From NCBI RefSeq assembly GCF_023051145.1, contig NZ_JALKFS010000005.1:2435733-2499732 (forward strand): a stretch of 64,000 nt of DNA. Direction: 5' to 3'. The notes under the pieces were generated by a model. The model was not told the origin of the DNA and made no database searches. It saw only the letters and a list, made by a program, of their open reading frames with translations. Position numbers and translations under genes: made by a program. Numbering within the stretch: the first letter of the stretch is position 1; every line of letters begins with the position of its first letter. Of the stretch, positions 38,533 through 47,700 are shown piece by piece. The DNA comes from Williamsia sp. DF01-3 (GTDB lineage Bacteria > Actinomycetota > Actinomycetes > Mycobacteriales > Mycobacteriaceae).

Positions 38533-39366
38533 ATGACCGACGAGCGAGCACCTCTGGACCACGAGGCCCTTCAACAAGCGGTGACCGGCACCCGATGGCG
38601 GTCGGTTCGCGTGGTCGAGGAGACCGGGTCCACGAACGCGGATCTGGTGAGTCTTGCCGGGTCCACCGATTGCGCTGGATCCGTGCTCATCGCCGAGCAC
38701 CAGACCGCTGGGCGTGGCAGACATTCCCGGCAGTGGGAGAGTCCGCCCCGAGCGCAGGTGGCGTTGTCGGTGGCCGCGCCTGCGAACACGTCGGACCAAC
38801 CTCAGGCACTCGGATGGCTGCCGCTCCTGACGGGTCTTGCGGTGGTCGAGGGAATCGCCGAGATCACCGACCTCAGTCCCAGGCTCAAATGGCCCAATGA
38901 CGTGTTGCTCTTCGGTGACGACACCACCACCGAGGCAGGTTACGGCGGACGCAAGGTCGCCGGGATCCTTGCCGAGCTGACCCACGGACCGAGCGGGCCC
39001 GTGGTGGTGATCGGACTCGGGATCAACGTGAGCCTCACCGAGGCGGAACTGCCCGTCCCGACCGCCATCTCGCTGGACCTGGCGGGAGCCTCCGTCGACC
39101 GGACCCAGCTTGCCGGCGCCGTTCTGCGAGCGCTGTCGCGACGGTTGGACCAGTGGCCGGGTGATCTCGGCGCGGTGGCCGACGATTACCGGGCTGCTTG
39201 CGCAACCCTGGGACATCGAGTGCGGGTGCAGATGCCGGCGGGCGAAGAGATCGAGGGTCTGGCCACATCGATCGACAGCATCGGACGAGTGGTCGTCGAG
39301 GTGGCTCCCGGTCAGAACGTGCCGGTCGCGGCCGGCGATGTCACCCACCTGAGGGTCACCGACTGA
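38533..39366 (+). CDS. birA: Biotin-[acetyl-CoA-carboxylase] ligase (BirA)
   Basis: This 277-residue enzyme attaches biotin to AccA3 and other biotin carrier domains. It shows the biotin/AMP-binding loop TAGRGRHSRQWESP at about residues 59-72, LKWPNDVLL at about 117 and GRKVAGILAEL. No DNA-binding N-terminal domain is present, so this is a monofunctional ligase. ATG 38533 is chosen because upstream codons (MADRTPC) look non-coding. It is divergent from accD5, giving the usual accD5-birA pairing. Confidence 0.93.
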   Translation: MTDERAPLDHEALQQAVTGTRWRSVRVVEETGSTNADLVSLAGSTDCAGSVLIAEHQTAGRGRHSRQWESPPRAQVALSVAAPANTSDQPQALGWLPLLTGLAVVEGIAEITDLSPRLKWPNDVLLFGDDTTTEAGYGGRKVAGILAELTHGPSGPVVVIGLGINVSLTEAELPVPTAISLDLAGASVDRTQLAGAVLRALSRRLDQWPGDLGAVADDYRAACATLGHRVRVQMPAGEEIEGLATSIDSIGRVVVEVAPGQNVPVAAGDVTHLRVTD

Positions 39367-39372
39367 GCCGAT

Positions 39373-39424
39373 CCAACTGGGTCGAACGGACCCAACTGGG
39401 TCGAACGGATTAACTGGGTCGACG
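39373..39424 (+). repeat. Short tandem repeat after birA
   Basis: The 19-base unit CCAACTGGGTCGAACGGAC occurs about 2.7 times in a row just after the birA stop. The third copy is partial and imperfect (TTAACTGGGTCGAC). It lies between the convergent ends of birA and the small membrane-protein gene. Confidence 0.85.
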
Positions 39425-39457
39425 CCGGGCCTGTCGCCCTACCGCCGGCCTCGGCCG

Positions 39458-40059
39458 TCAGCGACGTTCGTAGCTCTTGGTGCCCATTGCCGGGATCAGC
39501 AGGAGGATCGGGATACCGATCACTGCGTGCATGATCGCGGTCGAGATCCCGGTCGTCCAATCCCGCGACAGCAGCAGTGGGATCAAGATGGCGGCCAGGA
39601 TCAGGAGCCCGACGATCCAGGAGAAAAATTGGCTCGGCGATGGTGTGGTGAGCTGCAGGACGTACCAGAGCGCTCCTGCGAACAGGGCGCACAGGAACGC
39701 GACGATGGCGAACCAGTACTCGTCGTTCGCCATCGGATTCCACACGCCGAGCTTTCCGGTCTCGTTCACGCGCTCGATGATCAGCCGGATGATCCACGCG
39801 ACGAGCCAGGCGGCCAGGCCGGTCACGATGGCGGTGGCGAGGACTCCGCCGATGAACATCGTCGGGTTGACCTGCGGCCGGTTGGTGGCGGGGCGCCGTC
39901 GCGGCGGCGTGGCCGGTGGTGGCGCAGCGGCGTAGTACGGGTCCGGAGGCGGAGCCCCTGGTTGTACGCCTGGCTGTAAGCCTGTGACTCGGGTTCGTAG
40001 CCACGGTCGAACCGGGCTGTTCGCGGCTTGTTCGGGTCGTACGGGTCATTCGGGTACAT
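39458..40059 (-). CDS. Small membrane protein with Pro-rich N-terminus (apparent one-base frameshift)
   Basis: ATG 40059 has a strong GGGAGG site and encodes MYPNDPYDPNKPRTARFDRGYEPESQAYSQAYN. The frame then ends in noise, while the next frame continues PGAPPPDPYYAAAPPP, then TMFIGGVLATAIVTGLAAWLVAWIIRLIIERVNETG and two more hydrophobic segments. The break is near 39960-39961: restoring one base to the GG pair there gives a smooth YNPGAPPP join. The full protein is about 200 residues with four predicted membrane segments, in the style of actinobacterial DUF6069 proteins. Function is unknown. Confidence 0.72.
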
Positions 40060-40272
40060 CGTGCACCTCCCTGCGCGCGAGTTTACCGACCAGCGCTGCT
40101 GCGGCCTGAGAACGATCAGGTGTCCACCGTAGCGCTCCCGGGGCCGTCTGCGTCCCCACCGTCGGGCTGTCGCGGCGCTGCCTGTGGTTCGGACAGGCCC
40201 GATTCTGGTTTGATAACGGCACCGACCGGGCGAGTCGCCGTACGCCACGGTCATCAACGGGAGGATTTGTCG

Positions 40273-40791
40273 ATGGGGTATCCGGAGAACATCCTTGCGC
40301 AGGGCGAACGTGTGGTTGTGCATCACCATCCGCACTGGAAATGCCTGCTGGCCCCCGCGCTCATCTTTGTTGTCGGGACCGCCGCCGCGGGTGTGGCGGG
40401 AGGTTACCTCTCCAATGCCGACCTCGACTCCTCGGCAAAGCTGATCGTGGGCGTCGTCATCGCCGCGTTGTGGCTCCTCATCGTCCTCTGGTTCTTCGTG
40501 CGGCCTCTCATCAGTTGGCGCACCACCCACTTCGTCCTCACCGATCGGCGGGTGACCTACCGCAACGGCATCATCACCCGTTCGGGTATCGACATCCCGG
40601 TCCAGCGCATCAACTCGGTGGAGTTCCGACACGGACTGATCGATCGGATGCTCCGAACGGGCACCCTCATCATCGAGTCGGCGTCCGAAGACCCCCTCGA
40701 GTTCAACGACATCCCGAACGTGGAACGCGTGCACTCACTCCTGTATCACGAGGTGTTCGATGCTCCGGACGGCAACAGCTTCCGGCGCTGA
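40273..40791 (+). CDS. PH domain-containing membrane protein
   Basis: This 172-residue protein starts at ATG 40273 after GGGAGG. Two transmembrane helices (LLAPALIFVVGTAAAGVAGGY and LIVGVVIAALWLLIVLWFFV) are followed by a bacterial PH-like domain (SWRTTHFVLTDRRVTYRNGIITRSGIDIPVQRINSVEFRH, then LEFNDIPNVERVHSLLY). This matches the recalled Rv3278c type beside birA. Function is unknown; such proteins are membrane-anchored and may sense or scaffold. It is divergent from the preceding small membrane-protein gene. Confidence 0.87.
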   Translation: MGYPENILAQGERVVVHHHPHWKCLLAPALIFVVGTAAAGVAGGYLSNADLDSSAKLIVGVVIAALWLLIVLWFFVRPLISWRTTHFVLTDRRVTYRNGIITRSGIDIPVQRINSVEFRHGLIDRMLRTGTLIIESASEDPLEFNDIPNVERVHSLLYHEVFDAPDGNSFRR

Positions 40792-40890
40792 CGTCTCATC
40801 CGGCGGCGAACTCGTCCCGTGACGGCCTGTGGCCGCGCGGGAATCCGATCGGATCCGGGTATCCGTGCCGCATGCGCCTAAATTGGTCTG

Positions 40891-41568
40891 GTGACCGAAG
40901 TTCTGCTCGCCGAAGACGATGACGCGATCGCCGCTCCGCTGGCCCGCGCCCTGAGCCGTGAAGGGTATGGCTGCGAGGTCGTCACCACCGGCACCGCTGC
41001 GCTGGAGCAAGCCCGCAGTGGCAGGTTCGAATTGCTGGTCCTCGATCTGGGGCTGCCCGAGATGGACGGGCTCGAGGTCTGCCGCCGTATCCGGGCGGTT
41101 CGGCCCAATCTGGCCGTGCTCATGTTGACTGCTCGTACCGACGAGGTCGACTTCGTCGTCGGCCTCGATGCCGGGGCCGACGACTACGTGGGCAAGCCGT
41201 TCCGCCTCGCCGAACTCCTGGCCCGGGTACGGGCACTGCTGCGCCGCAAGCAGAGCGTGGATGTGGTCATCGAAGCCGGCGACATCCACCTCGACGCGCG
41301 CGGACGGCGTGTGTTGGTCAGCGGTCAGGACACCACACTCGCCAACCGCGAGTTCGACCTGCTGCGGTACCTGATGGAGCGGGGCGGCGAAGTGGTCAGC
41401 CGCGAGGAGATCCTGACCGAGGTCTGGGGTACCCCGGACCTTCTGTCGTCCAAGACGCTCGACATGCACATCTCCTGGCTGCGCCGCAAGATCGGCGACG
41501 ATCAGCCCGGACGTAAGAAGCGCATCGTCACCGTTCGCGGTGTCGGCTTCCGGTTCGACCCCGACTAG
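40891..41568 (+). CDS. OmpR-family response regulator
   Basis: This 225-residue protein has a receiver domain with the phosphorylated aspartate at 52 (LLVLDLGLPEMDG), T and K positions in MLTARTDE and GKPFRLAEL, and a winged-helix DNA-binding domain (TLANREFDLLRYLMERGGEVVSREEILTEVWG, then TVRGVGFRFDPD). GTG 40891 starts it. The sensor kinase gene begins directly after its stop, so both form a two-component system. The signal is unknown. Confidence 0.93.
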   Translation: MTEVLLAEDDDAIAAPLARALSREGYGCEVVTTGTAALEQARSGRFELLVLDLGLPEMDGLEVCRRIRAVRPNLAVLMLTARTDEVDFVVGLDAGADDYVGKPFRLAELLARVRALLRRKQSVDVVIEAGDIHLDARGRRVLVSGQDTTLANREFDLLRYLMERGGEVVSREEILTEVWGTPDLLSSKTLDMHISWLRRKIGDDQPGRKKRIVTVRGVGFRFDPD

Positions 41569-42884
41569 ATGCGCCGCCGGATCCTTCGGTCGATGATGGC
41601 CATGGTGATGGGCATCGGCCTGCTCCTGGGCGTGCCGTTGATGTTCACCGCCTGGTGGTGGGTGGACGACACCGCACATCAAGATCTCGACGACCGCCTC
41701 AAACGGGTATCCACCGAACTGCTCGACCAAGAAGGACCCGACGGGTCGATCAGCGGCACCGTCGACCGGGACAAGTTCCGATTGCTCGTCCCCGAGAACG
41801 GCCGGCTCGAGATCTACTTCCCGATCAGCGGGCCCCAGGGCATGGAACGCGGGCGGCTCGAGGTTGGACCGCCGATCGACGAGGAAGTCGTCACCGAATC
41901 GCTCACCCTCGGCGAAGCCGGGTCGCTCACCCTCTCTGTTCCGCACGCTCAGGTCCGCAGCCGGCAGTGGGGAGCTGTGGGTGTGGTCTCGCTGGTGGTG
42001 GTGACCTCGGTGATCCTCGGTCTGGTGGTGGCCGCGGTGACGGCCGGCCGCCTCGCCGACCCACTCGAGGACGTCGCCGCACGTGCTGCCCGGATGGCCA
42101 AAGGCGACTTCGGTACCGAAGGCCGGCACTACGACATCGAAGAACTCGACCGGGTGTCATCTGCCCTCGATGCCGCCAACCGAGAGATCACCATCCGGCT
42201 GGAACGCGAGGGACGGATCGTCGGAGAGGTCTCCCACCAACTGCGCAGCAGACTAACCGCGATCCGGTTGCGGCTCGACGAACTATCGATCCATCCCGAT
42301 CCCGATGTGGTGACCGAAGCCGAGGCAGGTTTGGCGCAGGTGGAACGGCTGACCAGCGAACTCGATGAGTTGATCACCGCCGCCAGGGGTGAACAGGTCG
42401 CCATGCTCGATCCCGTCTCCGTGCCCGAGCAGGTCGCTCAGGTGGTCGCCGACTACGAATCGGCGTTCGAGGTGCAGGGCCGTCATCTACGGGCCGGAGG
42501 GGTCGGGCAGTGCGCGGCCCGGGTCACCCCCACCCGGCTGCGGGAGGCGTTGAGCGTACTCGTCGACAATGCGCTGCACCACGGGGCCGGAGATTGCTGG
42601 GTGGACACGCGAGAGTTGCCCGGTAGCCGCATGATCCGGGTGTCGGTGTCCGACGAGGGTCAGGGGATCAGCGACAAGAGCGCGCCCCACGTGTTCCAGC
42701 GTGGTTACTCCGAGGGCGGATCGAGTGGGGTGGGTCTGCCGCTCGCCCGCGCACTGATCGAAGCCGACGGCGGCGGCTGGATCTGCTGCAGCGGCGTCCG
42801 GCAACCTTTGCGATCGTGGTCCCACGACACGACACGGATGATCCGGACCGATCGAGCAGAACCGGCATCAGCGAGCCGCGCTGA
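41569..42884 (+). CDS. Sensor histidine kinase of the OmpR-type pair (apparent one-base frameshift near its end)
   Basis: This membrane sensor has two hydrophobic helices around an extracytoplasmic region, a HAMP-like linker, and phospho-accepting His223 in GEVSHQLRSRL. It ends with the ATP-binding boxes VLVDNALHHG, VSDEGQGIS and SSGVGLPLARALIEADGG. The frame then goes wrong: the next frame carries LDLLQRRPATFAIVVPRHDTDDPDR and stops at 42884, the natural C-terminus. Inserting one base in GGCGGCGGC near 42771-42777 restores it. Without it the frame would run to 43065 across the neighbouring antisense gtrA gene, which is not believable. Confidence 0.88.
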
Positions 42885-42900
42885 AGTGTCGCGGCGCTGG

Positions 42901-43515
42901 TCAGGTGTGACCGAGCTCCTCGTCGGCGAGCTCGTCCTGTGTCCGCCCGTCCTGTCGCCGTCCGTCTTTTGGTCGTGCGACACCCTCGCGATCGTCGTCC
43001 GGACGCAGTACCGACGCGTCGACCGCGGCCGCGAGATCGGATTCGGGAAAGGCGAAACGCCGTAGGGCCCAGAAGCGGAACGCCATCTGGAGCAGATTGC
43101 CGATGATGTAACCGAGGATGAAGTCAATGATCACCAGCTTGGTGACGTCGACCGAACTGCGGATGTCGAACAGGTTGTTCGCCACGAACAACGGCGCGGC
43201 CTGGAGAACAACTCCGACCCCGCTGATCGCGAAGAAGAGGAACGCCTCGTGGTGGGTTTCGCGGCCGCCGCGGTTCTTGAACGCCCACTCGCGGTTGAGG
43301 ATGTAGCTGACGATGGTCGCGAGCACACCGGAGATGACCTTGGCGATGACGGGTTTGGTCTCGAGGATCGTCAGGCTCAGCGAGTAGAAGATCGCCATGT
43401 CCAAGATCATCATCGAGCCACCGATGATGGCGAACTTGATGAGCTCATGGTGACGCATTACCAGCGCTCTCAGCGGCGCAGGCATACGGGCCATGAGCCC
43501 ATCGGTGAGTGACAC
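42901..43515 (-). CDS. GtrA family membrane protein
   Basis: This protein of about 204 residues has four transmembrane helices typical of GtrA/DPMS-type proteins: FAIIGGSMMILDMAIFYSLSLTI, VIAKVISGVLATIVSYILNREWAF, AFLFFAISGVGVVLQAAPLFVANNL and LVIIDFILGYIIGNLLQMAFRFWALRRF. GtrA-like proteins move polyprenyl-linked sugars or act in cell-wall polysaccharide assembly. The chosen start is GTG 43515, with ATG 43494 or 43485 as alternatives. The hydrophilic Asp/Arg-rich tail is probably cytoplasmic. It is divergent from purK, as in the M. tuberculosis Rv3277/purK arrangement. Confidence 0.83.
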   Translation of the reverse strand: MSLTDGLMARMPAPLRALVMRHHELIKFAIIGGSMMILDMAIFYSLSLTILETKPVIAKVISGVLATIVSYILNREWAFKNRGGRETHHEAFLFFAISGVGVVLQAAPLFVANNLFDIRSSVDVTKLVIIDFILGYIIGNLLQMAFRFWALRRFAFPESDLAAAVDASVLRPDDDREGVARPKDGRRQDGRTQDELADEELGHT

Positions 43516-43619
43516 AAGGATGGAGTCTACGAAACAACTTCGTCCAGAAACCAATCCCGGCACGTCCCGGCGCCTCCCGTGTCGTCCGATCGACGCCTCC
43601 CGTGACACGATGGATAGCC

Positions 43620-44951
43620 GTGACGAGTGATCCGACCCCTGCCTCGACGGCACCCGTGCCCACTGTTCCCACGGCCCCCGATTCGGCAGTCCCACCTGCA
43701 CCGGCGTCGCCGGGGGCCAGTCGTGACGCAGCTGCCCCGGGGATGCCCGTGGTCACCATGATCGGCGGCGGTCAGCTGGCGCGCATGACCCATCAGGCCG
43801 CCATCGCATTGGGGCAGCGTCTACGTGTCCTGGCGGCGTCCGCCGACGAGCCGGCCGCCCAGGTCAGCCCCGATGTGGTGCTCGGCAGCCACAACAGCCT
43901 CGACGACCTCCGCGCTGCGGCGCGTGGCAGCCACGCGCTGACCTTCGACCACGAGCACGTGCCGATCGAGCACCTCGAGGTGCTGGTCGGCGAGGGCGTC
44001 AGTGTGCTTCCTCCGCCGAGCGCGTTGATCTTTGCCCAGGACAAGCTCGCCATGCGGCGGCGCCTCGCAGAGTTCGGGGCGCCCATTCCCGCGTACGCCG
44101 AACTGCCCCAGGACAACCCCATGGAGGCGCTCATCGAGTTCGGTGAGCAACATCACTGGCAGGTGGTCCTCAAAACCATCCGCGGTGGCTATGACGGGCG
44201 CGGGGTGTGGCTGGTCGACAGTCGCGAGGAGGCACTCGAGGCGCTTGCGGCGGCACCAGCGGGTTCGTCCCTGATGGTCGAGCAGAGGATCGCGCTGCGG
44301 CGGGAGCTGTCGGCGATGGTGGGACGCTCGCCGTTCGGCCAGGGCGCCGTGTGGCCGGTGGTGGAAACGGTCCAACGTAAAGGACAGTGCGCCGTGGTGA
44401 TCGCGCCGGCACCGAACCTGTCGGAAGAAACGGCAACCTCGGCGCAGCGACTCGCGTTGTCGCTGGCCGGCGAACTGGGTGTGGTCGGGGTGATGGCGGT
44501 CGAGCTGTTCGAGACCACCGATGGCTCGCTCTTGGTGAACGAGCTGGCGATGCGCCCGCACAACAGTGGCCACTGGTCGATGGACGGCAGTGTCACCGGC
44601 CAATTCGAACAGCACCTTCGTGCTGTCCTCGACTACCCACTGGGCGACACCGGAACGCGGGCCCCGGTCACCGTGATGGCCAACATCCTCGGTGCTGCGC
44701 AGGCTCCGGCGATGTCGATGGACGAGCGACTGCACCATCTGTTTGCACGTATCCCGCAGGCGAAGGTGCACCTGTACGGCAAGGGAGAACGCCCCGACCG
44801 CAAGATCGGACACGTCAACGTCCTGGGATCGGCGGGCGGCAACGTGGACGACCCCGAGCACGTGGCGCACGTGCGGGAGATCGCGGAACGGGCCGCACAC
44901 TGGATGTCGCACGCGGAGTGGACCGACGGATGGGATGTGCACGGTGAGTGA
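43620..44951 (+). CDS. purK: N5-carboxyaminoimidazole ribonucleotide synthase (PurK)
   Basis: This 443-residue ATP-grasp enzyme makes N5-CAIR from AIR, bicarbonate and ATP in purine synthesis. It has [24 protein letters not shown] at about residues 43-66, [15 protein letters not shown]-grasp [15 protein letters not shown] and [16 protein letters not shown]. The start is GTG 43620 with a 40-residue low-complexity Pro/Ala leader ([13 protein letters not shown]), which may be a real extension. It overlaps purE by eight bases. Confidence 0.93.
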   Translation: MTSDPTPASTAPVPTVPTAPDSAVPPAPASPGASRDAAAPGMPVVTMIGGGQLARMTHQAAIALGQRLRVLAASADEPAAQVSPDVVLGSHNSLDDLRAAARGSHALTFDHEHVPIEHLEVLVGEGVSVLPPPSALIFAQDKLAMRRRLAEFGAPIPAYAELPQDNPMEALIEFGEQHHWQVVLKTIRGGYDGRGVWLVDSREEALEALAAAPAGSSLMVEQRIALRRELSAMVGRSPFGQGAVWPVVETVQRKGQCAVVIAPAPNLSEETATSAQRLALSLAGELGVVGVMAVELFETTDGSLLVNELAMRPHNSGHWSMDGSVTGQFEQHLRAVLDYPLGDTGTRAPVTVMANILGAAQAPAMSMDERLHHLFARIPQAKVHLYGKGERPDRKIGHVNVLGSAGGNVDDPEHVAHVREIAERAAHWMSHAEWTDGWDVHGE

Positions 44952-45480
44952 GAACGGCGAAGGTTCGGGTAACCGGCCGCAGGGGCCGCGGGTCGGCCTG
45001 ATCATGGGCAGCGACTCGGACTGGCCGACGATGGAGGCCGCTGCGGAGGCCCTCGCCGAGTTCGGGGTCCGATTCGAGGTGGGTGTCGTCTCCGCGCACC
45101 GAACTCCTCAGCGCATGCTCGACTACGCGAAAGAGGCTGCCGGGCGCGGACTCTCGGTCATCATCGCGGGTGCAGGAGGAGCGGCGCACCTACCCGGCAT
45201 GGTGGCCTCGGCCACGCCGCTGCCGGTGATCGGTGTTCCGGTGCCGCTCAAATACCTCGACGGCATGGATTCACTTCTGTCGATCGTGCAGATGCCCGCC
45301 GGGGTGCCGGTGGCGACTGTGTCGGTGGGTGGGGCACGTAATGCTGGTCTGCTGGCGGTGCGCATTCTCGCGGCGGCGGACCCGGGACTGCGCGCGCAGA
45401 TGGAACGGTTCCAGGCCGACCTGTCGGACATGGTTCTGGCGAAAGATCAGGCTTTGAAGCAGAAACTTCTCGGAGGCTAG
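44944..45480 (+). CDS. purE: N5-CAIR mutase (PurE)
   Basis: This 178-residue enzyme converts N5-CAIR to CAIR. The hallmark [22 protein letters not shown] and [13 protein letters not shown] motifs are present. The start GTG 44944 overlaps purK by eight bases, so both are probably translated together. Its stop overlaps the convergent dienelactone-hydrolase-like gene by four bases. Confidence 0.95.
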   Translation: MSENGEGSGNRPQGPRVGLIMGSDSDWPTMEAAAEALAEFGVRFEVGVVSAHRTPQRMLDYAKEAAGRGLSVIIAGAGGAAHLPGMVASATPLPVIGVPVPLKYLDGMDSLLSIVQMPAGVPVATVSVGGARNAGLLAVRILAAADPGLRAQMERFQADLSDMVLAKDQALKQKLLGG

Positions 45481-46310
45481 CTGTCGGCGTCGACCAGCAG
45501 TTTGCGCCGGAAGAGGTCGAGAACCTCGTCGAGAGCGGCTCGGGTGGGCTGGCCTGGTTCGTCGATGAGGTGCTCGGTGAGCGGCGAGTGCGGTGGCATC
45601 GGAGACGGGCCCGCGTCGGCATCGTCTATCTCGATGGCCACGAAGGCGTCGCCCAATTCTCTGCGCAGGTAGTCGAACCGGGCAGCGGGGGAGAGCTTGT
45701 CTTTCCTGAACCGGACGCCCATCACTTCCAGACCTGCGGCGCACCGCCCTTTGACAACCGCGAGATCGTCGGGCGAGATGTCGATGTTCGCCGCGCCGAC
45801 CGGCCGAAACGGCATGGAGGGCTGGGCGAGCACGGGGGCCAGGAGTCGGTCGTCCGCGGCCATCGCGAGCGCGAATCCGCCGGTGAAACACATCCCTATG
45901 GCGCCGACACCCGGGCCACCACACCGCTTGTGCTCATCGGCGGCCAGTGCACGCAGCCAGGTCACCACAGGTGACGACTTCCCCGTGGCGAGGACGGTGA
46001 ACTCGCGGCTGATGCAGGTGGGGACCAGAACCGACGTCAGGACCCCGACGGACTTGAGATACCCCAGGTTGTCCGGCATGGGGTCGAGGCCGTCGACTCC
46101 GAACAGGCTGGGGACCACAGCAGTGCACCCGATGTCGGACACCTTGCGAGCGAAGTTCAGCACCTTCGGCGTGATTCCCGGCATCTCCGCGATGACAACC
46201 ACGGCCGGCCCCTCGCCTCGCCGGTAGATCGTGCGCGTTTTGCCGAAATGGGTGAACTCGGCGCGGTCGAAGTCGGCGAGTTCTGCTTCGGGCGACTGCT
46301 TTGGGGTCAT
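45477..46310 (-). CDS. Dienelactone hydrolase-like protein
   Basis: This 277-residue alpha/beta hydrolase of the dienelactone hydrolase family has the nucleophile Cys141 in [13 protein letters not shown], where classical alpha/beta hydrolases have serine. Later segments [25 protein letters not shown] and [19 protein letters not shown] probably hold the acid and histidine. ATG 46310 has GAGGAAG upstream. It is divergent from fadE25, with a palindrome between them. Substrate is unknown. Confidence 0.85.
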   Translation of the reverse strand: MTPKQSPEAELADFDRAEFTHFGKTRTIYRRGEGPAVVVIAEMPGITPKVLNFARKVSDIGCTAVVPSLFGVDGLDPMPDNLGYLKSVGVLTSVLVPTCISREFTVLATGKSSPVVTWLRALAADEHKRCGGPGVGAIGMCFTGGFALAMAADDRLLAPVLAQPSMPFRPVGAANIDISPDDLAVVKGRCAAGLEVMGVRFRKDKLSPAARFDYLRRELGDAFVAIEIDDADAGPSPMPPHSPLTEHLIDEPGQPTRAALDEVLDLFRRKLLVDADS

Positions 46311-46388
46311 GGCTTCCTCACTGGCACGGCGGGTGCGACTCATCGTCAGGCTAGCGTCTGCAGCGGTCGGGCACGGCCCTGTCTTTTC

Positions 46389-46406
46389 AGTTACCCGTGA
46401 GTAACT
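46389..46406. promoter_or_regulatory. Palindrome upstream of fadE25
   Basis: AGTTACCCGTGAGTAACT has exact six-base arms (AGTTAC/GTAACT). It lies between the divergent dienelactone-hydrolase-like and fadE25 genes, 69 bases before the fadE25 start, and is a candidate operator for a TetR-type lipid regulator. Binding is inferred only. Confidence 0.45.
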
Positions 46407-46474
46407 CTGGGCGCGCAAGTACTAGGATCGACGGGAAGAACCGAGTTTTTCTGGCGGATACGAGGAGTGTTCTG

Positions 46475-47635
46475 ATGGCCGGCAACCCCGATTTTGATCT
46501 GTTCAAGCTTGGTGAGGAGCATGACGAGTTGCGTGCGGCGATTCGGGCTCTTTCCGAGAAGGAGATCGAGCCTCACGCTGCTGATGTGGACGAGAACTCC
46601 CGGTTCCCGGAGGAGGCGTTGGCGGCGTTGACGGCGTCGGGTTTCAACGCGATCCATGTTCCTGAGGAGTACGACGGTCAGGGTGGGGATTCGGTGGCTG
46701 CGTGCATTGTGATCGAGGAGGTCGCGCGGGTGGATGCGTCGGCGTCGTTGATCCCGGCGGTGAACAAGTTGGGCACGATGGGTTTGATTTTGAAGGGTTC
46801 TGAGGAACTCAAGCAGCAGGTGTTGCCGTCGATCGCGTCGGGTGAGGCGATGGCGTCGTATGCGTTGTCCGAGCGTGAGGCCGGTTCGGATGCGGCGGCG
46901 ATGAAGACCCGGGCCCGGGAAGAGGGCGACAACTGGGTGCTCAACGGTTCCAAGTGCTGGATCACCAACGGCGGCAAGTCCACCTGGTACACGGTGATGG
47001 CGGTGACAGACCCGGATAAGGGTGCCAACGGTATTTCCTCGTTCATGGTCCACAAGGATGATCCCGGTTTCACCGTCGGCCCGCTGGAGAAGAAACTCGG
47101 CATCAAGGGATCACCGACCGCGGAGTTGTACTTCGAGAACTGCACCATCCCGGGGGACCGGATCATCGGCGCACCGGGCACCGGTTTCAAAACCGCGCTC
47201 GAAACCCTCGATCACACCCGTCCGACCATCGGCGCCCAAGCATTGGGTATCGCGCAGGGCGCCCTGGATCAGACGATCGCCTACGTCAAGGAGCGTAAGC
47301 AGTTCGGCAAATCGATCAGCTCGTTCCAGGGTGTGGAGTTCATGCTCGCGGACATGGCGATGAAGATCGAGGCTGCCCGTTTGATGGTGTACACCTCGGC
47401 CGCGCGTGCTGAGCGTGGGGAGAAGAACCTGGGGTTCATTTCTGCGGCGTCGAAGTGTTTTGCTTCTGATGTGGCCATGCAGGTGACCACTGACGCGGTG
47501 CAGTTGTTCGGTGGCTACGGCTACACCCGCGATTTCCCGGTCGAGCGGATGATGCGCGATGCCAAGATCACCCAGATCTACGAGGGCACCAACCAGATCC
47601 AGCGTGTGGTGATGTCACGCGCACTACTGCGCTGA
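46475..47635 (+). CDS. fadE25: Acyl-CoA dehydrogenase FadE25
   Basis: This 386-residue acyl-CoA dehydrogenase matches FadE25-type proteins: SYALSEREAGSDAAAMKTRA, WVLNGSKCWITNGG, and the catalytic region QLFGGYGYTRDFPVERMMRDAKITQIYEGTNQIQ with the glutamate in YEGT. ATG 46475 has GAGGAG six to eight bases upstream. It oxidises acyl-CoA in beta-oxidation-like metabolism. Its early codons are richer in T at third positions than its neighbours, as in pyc. Its position after purK/purE matches the M. tuberculosis Rv3274c-Rv3276c order. Confidence 0.93.
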   Translation: MAGNPDFDLFKLGEEHDELRAAIRALSEKEIEPHAADVDENSRFPEEALAALTASGFNAIHVPEEYDGQGGDSVAACIVIEEVARVDASASLIPAVNKLGTMGLILKGSEELKQQVLPSIASGEAMASYALSEREAGSDAAAMKTRAREEGDNWVLNGSKCWITNGGKSTWYTVMAVTDPDKGANGISSFMVHKDDPGFTVGPLEKKLGIKGSPTAELYFENCTIPGDRIIGAPGTGFKTALETLDHTRPTIGAQALGIAQGALDQTIAYVKERKQFGKSISSFQGVEFMLADMAMKIEAARLMVYTSAARAERGEKNLGFISAASKCFASDVAMQVTTDAVQLFGGYGYTRDFPVERMMRDAKITQIYEGTNQIQRVVMSRALLR

Positions 47636-47700
47636 TCCACGTCAGAAATCCTCCCGCAGTCTGATGCCCGGGCACCCGCCCGGGCGCTAGATTGACGAAC

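Noticed and set aside
42885-43065. Extended C-terminus of the sensor kinase
   Set aside because: It results from the one-base shift and runs across the antisense gtrA gene.
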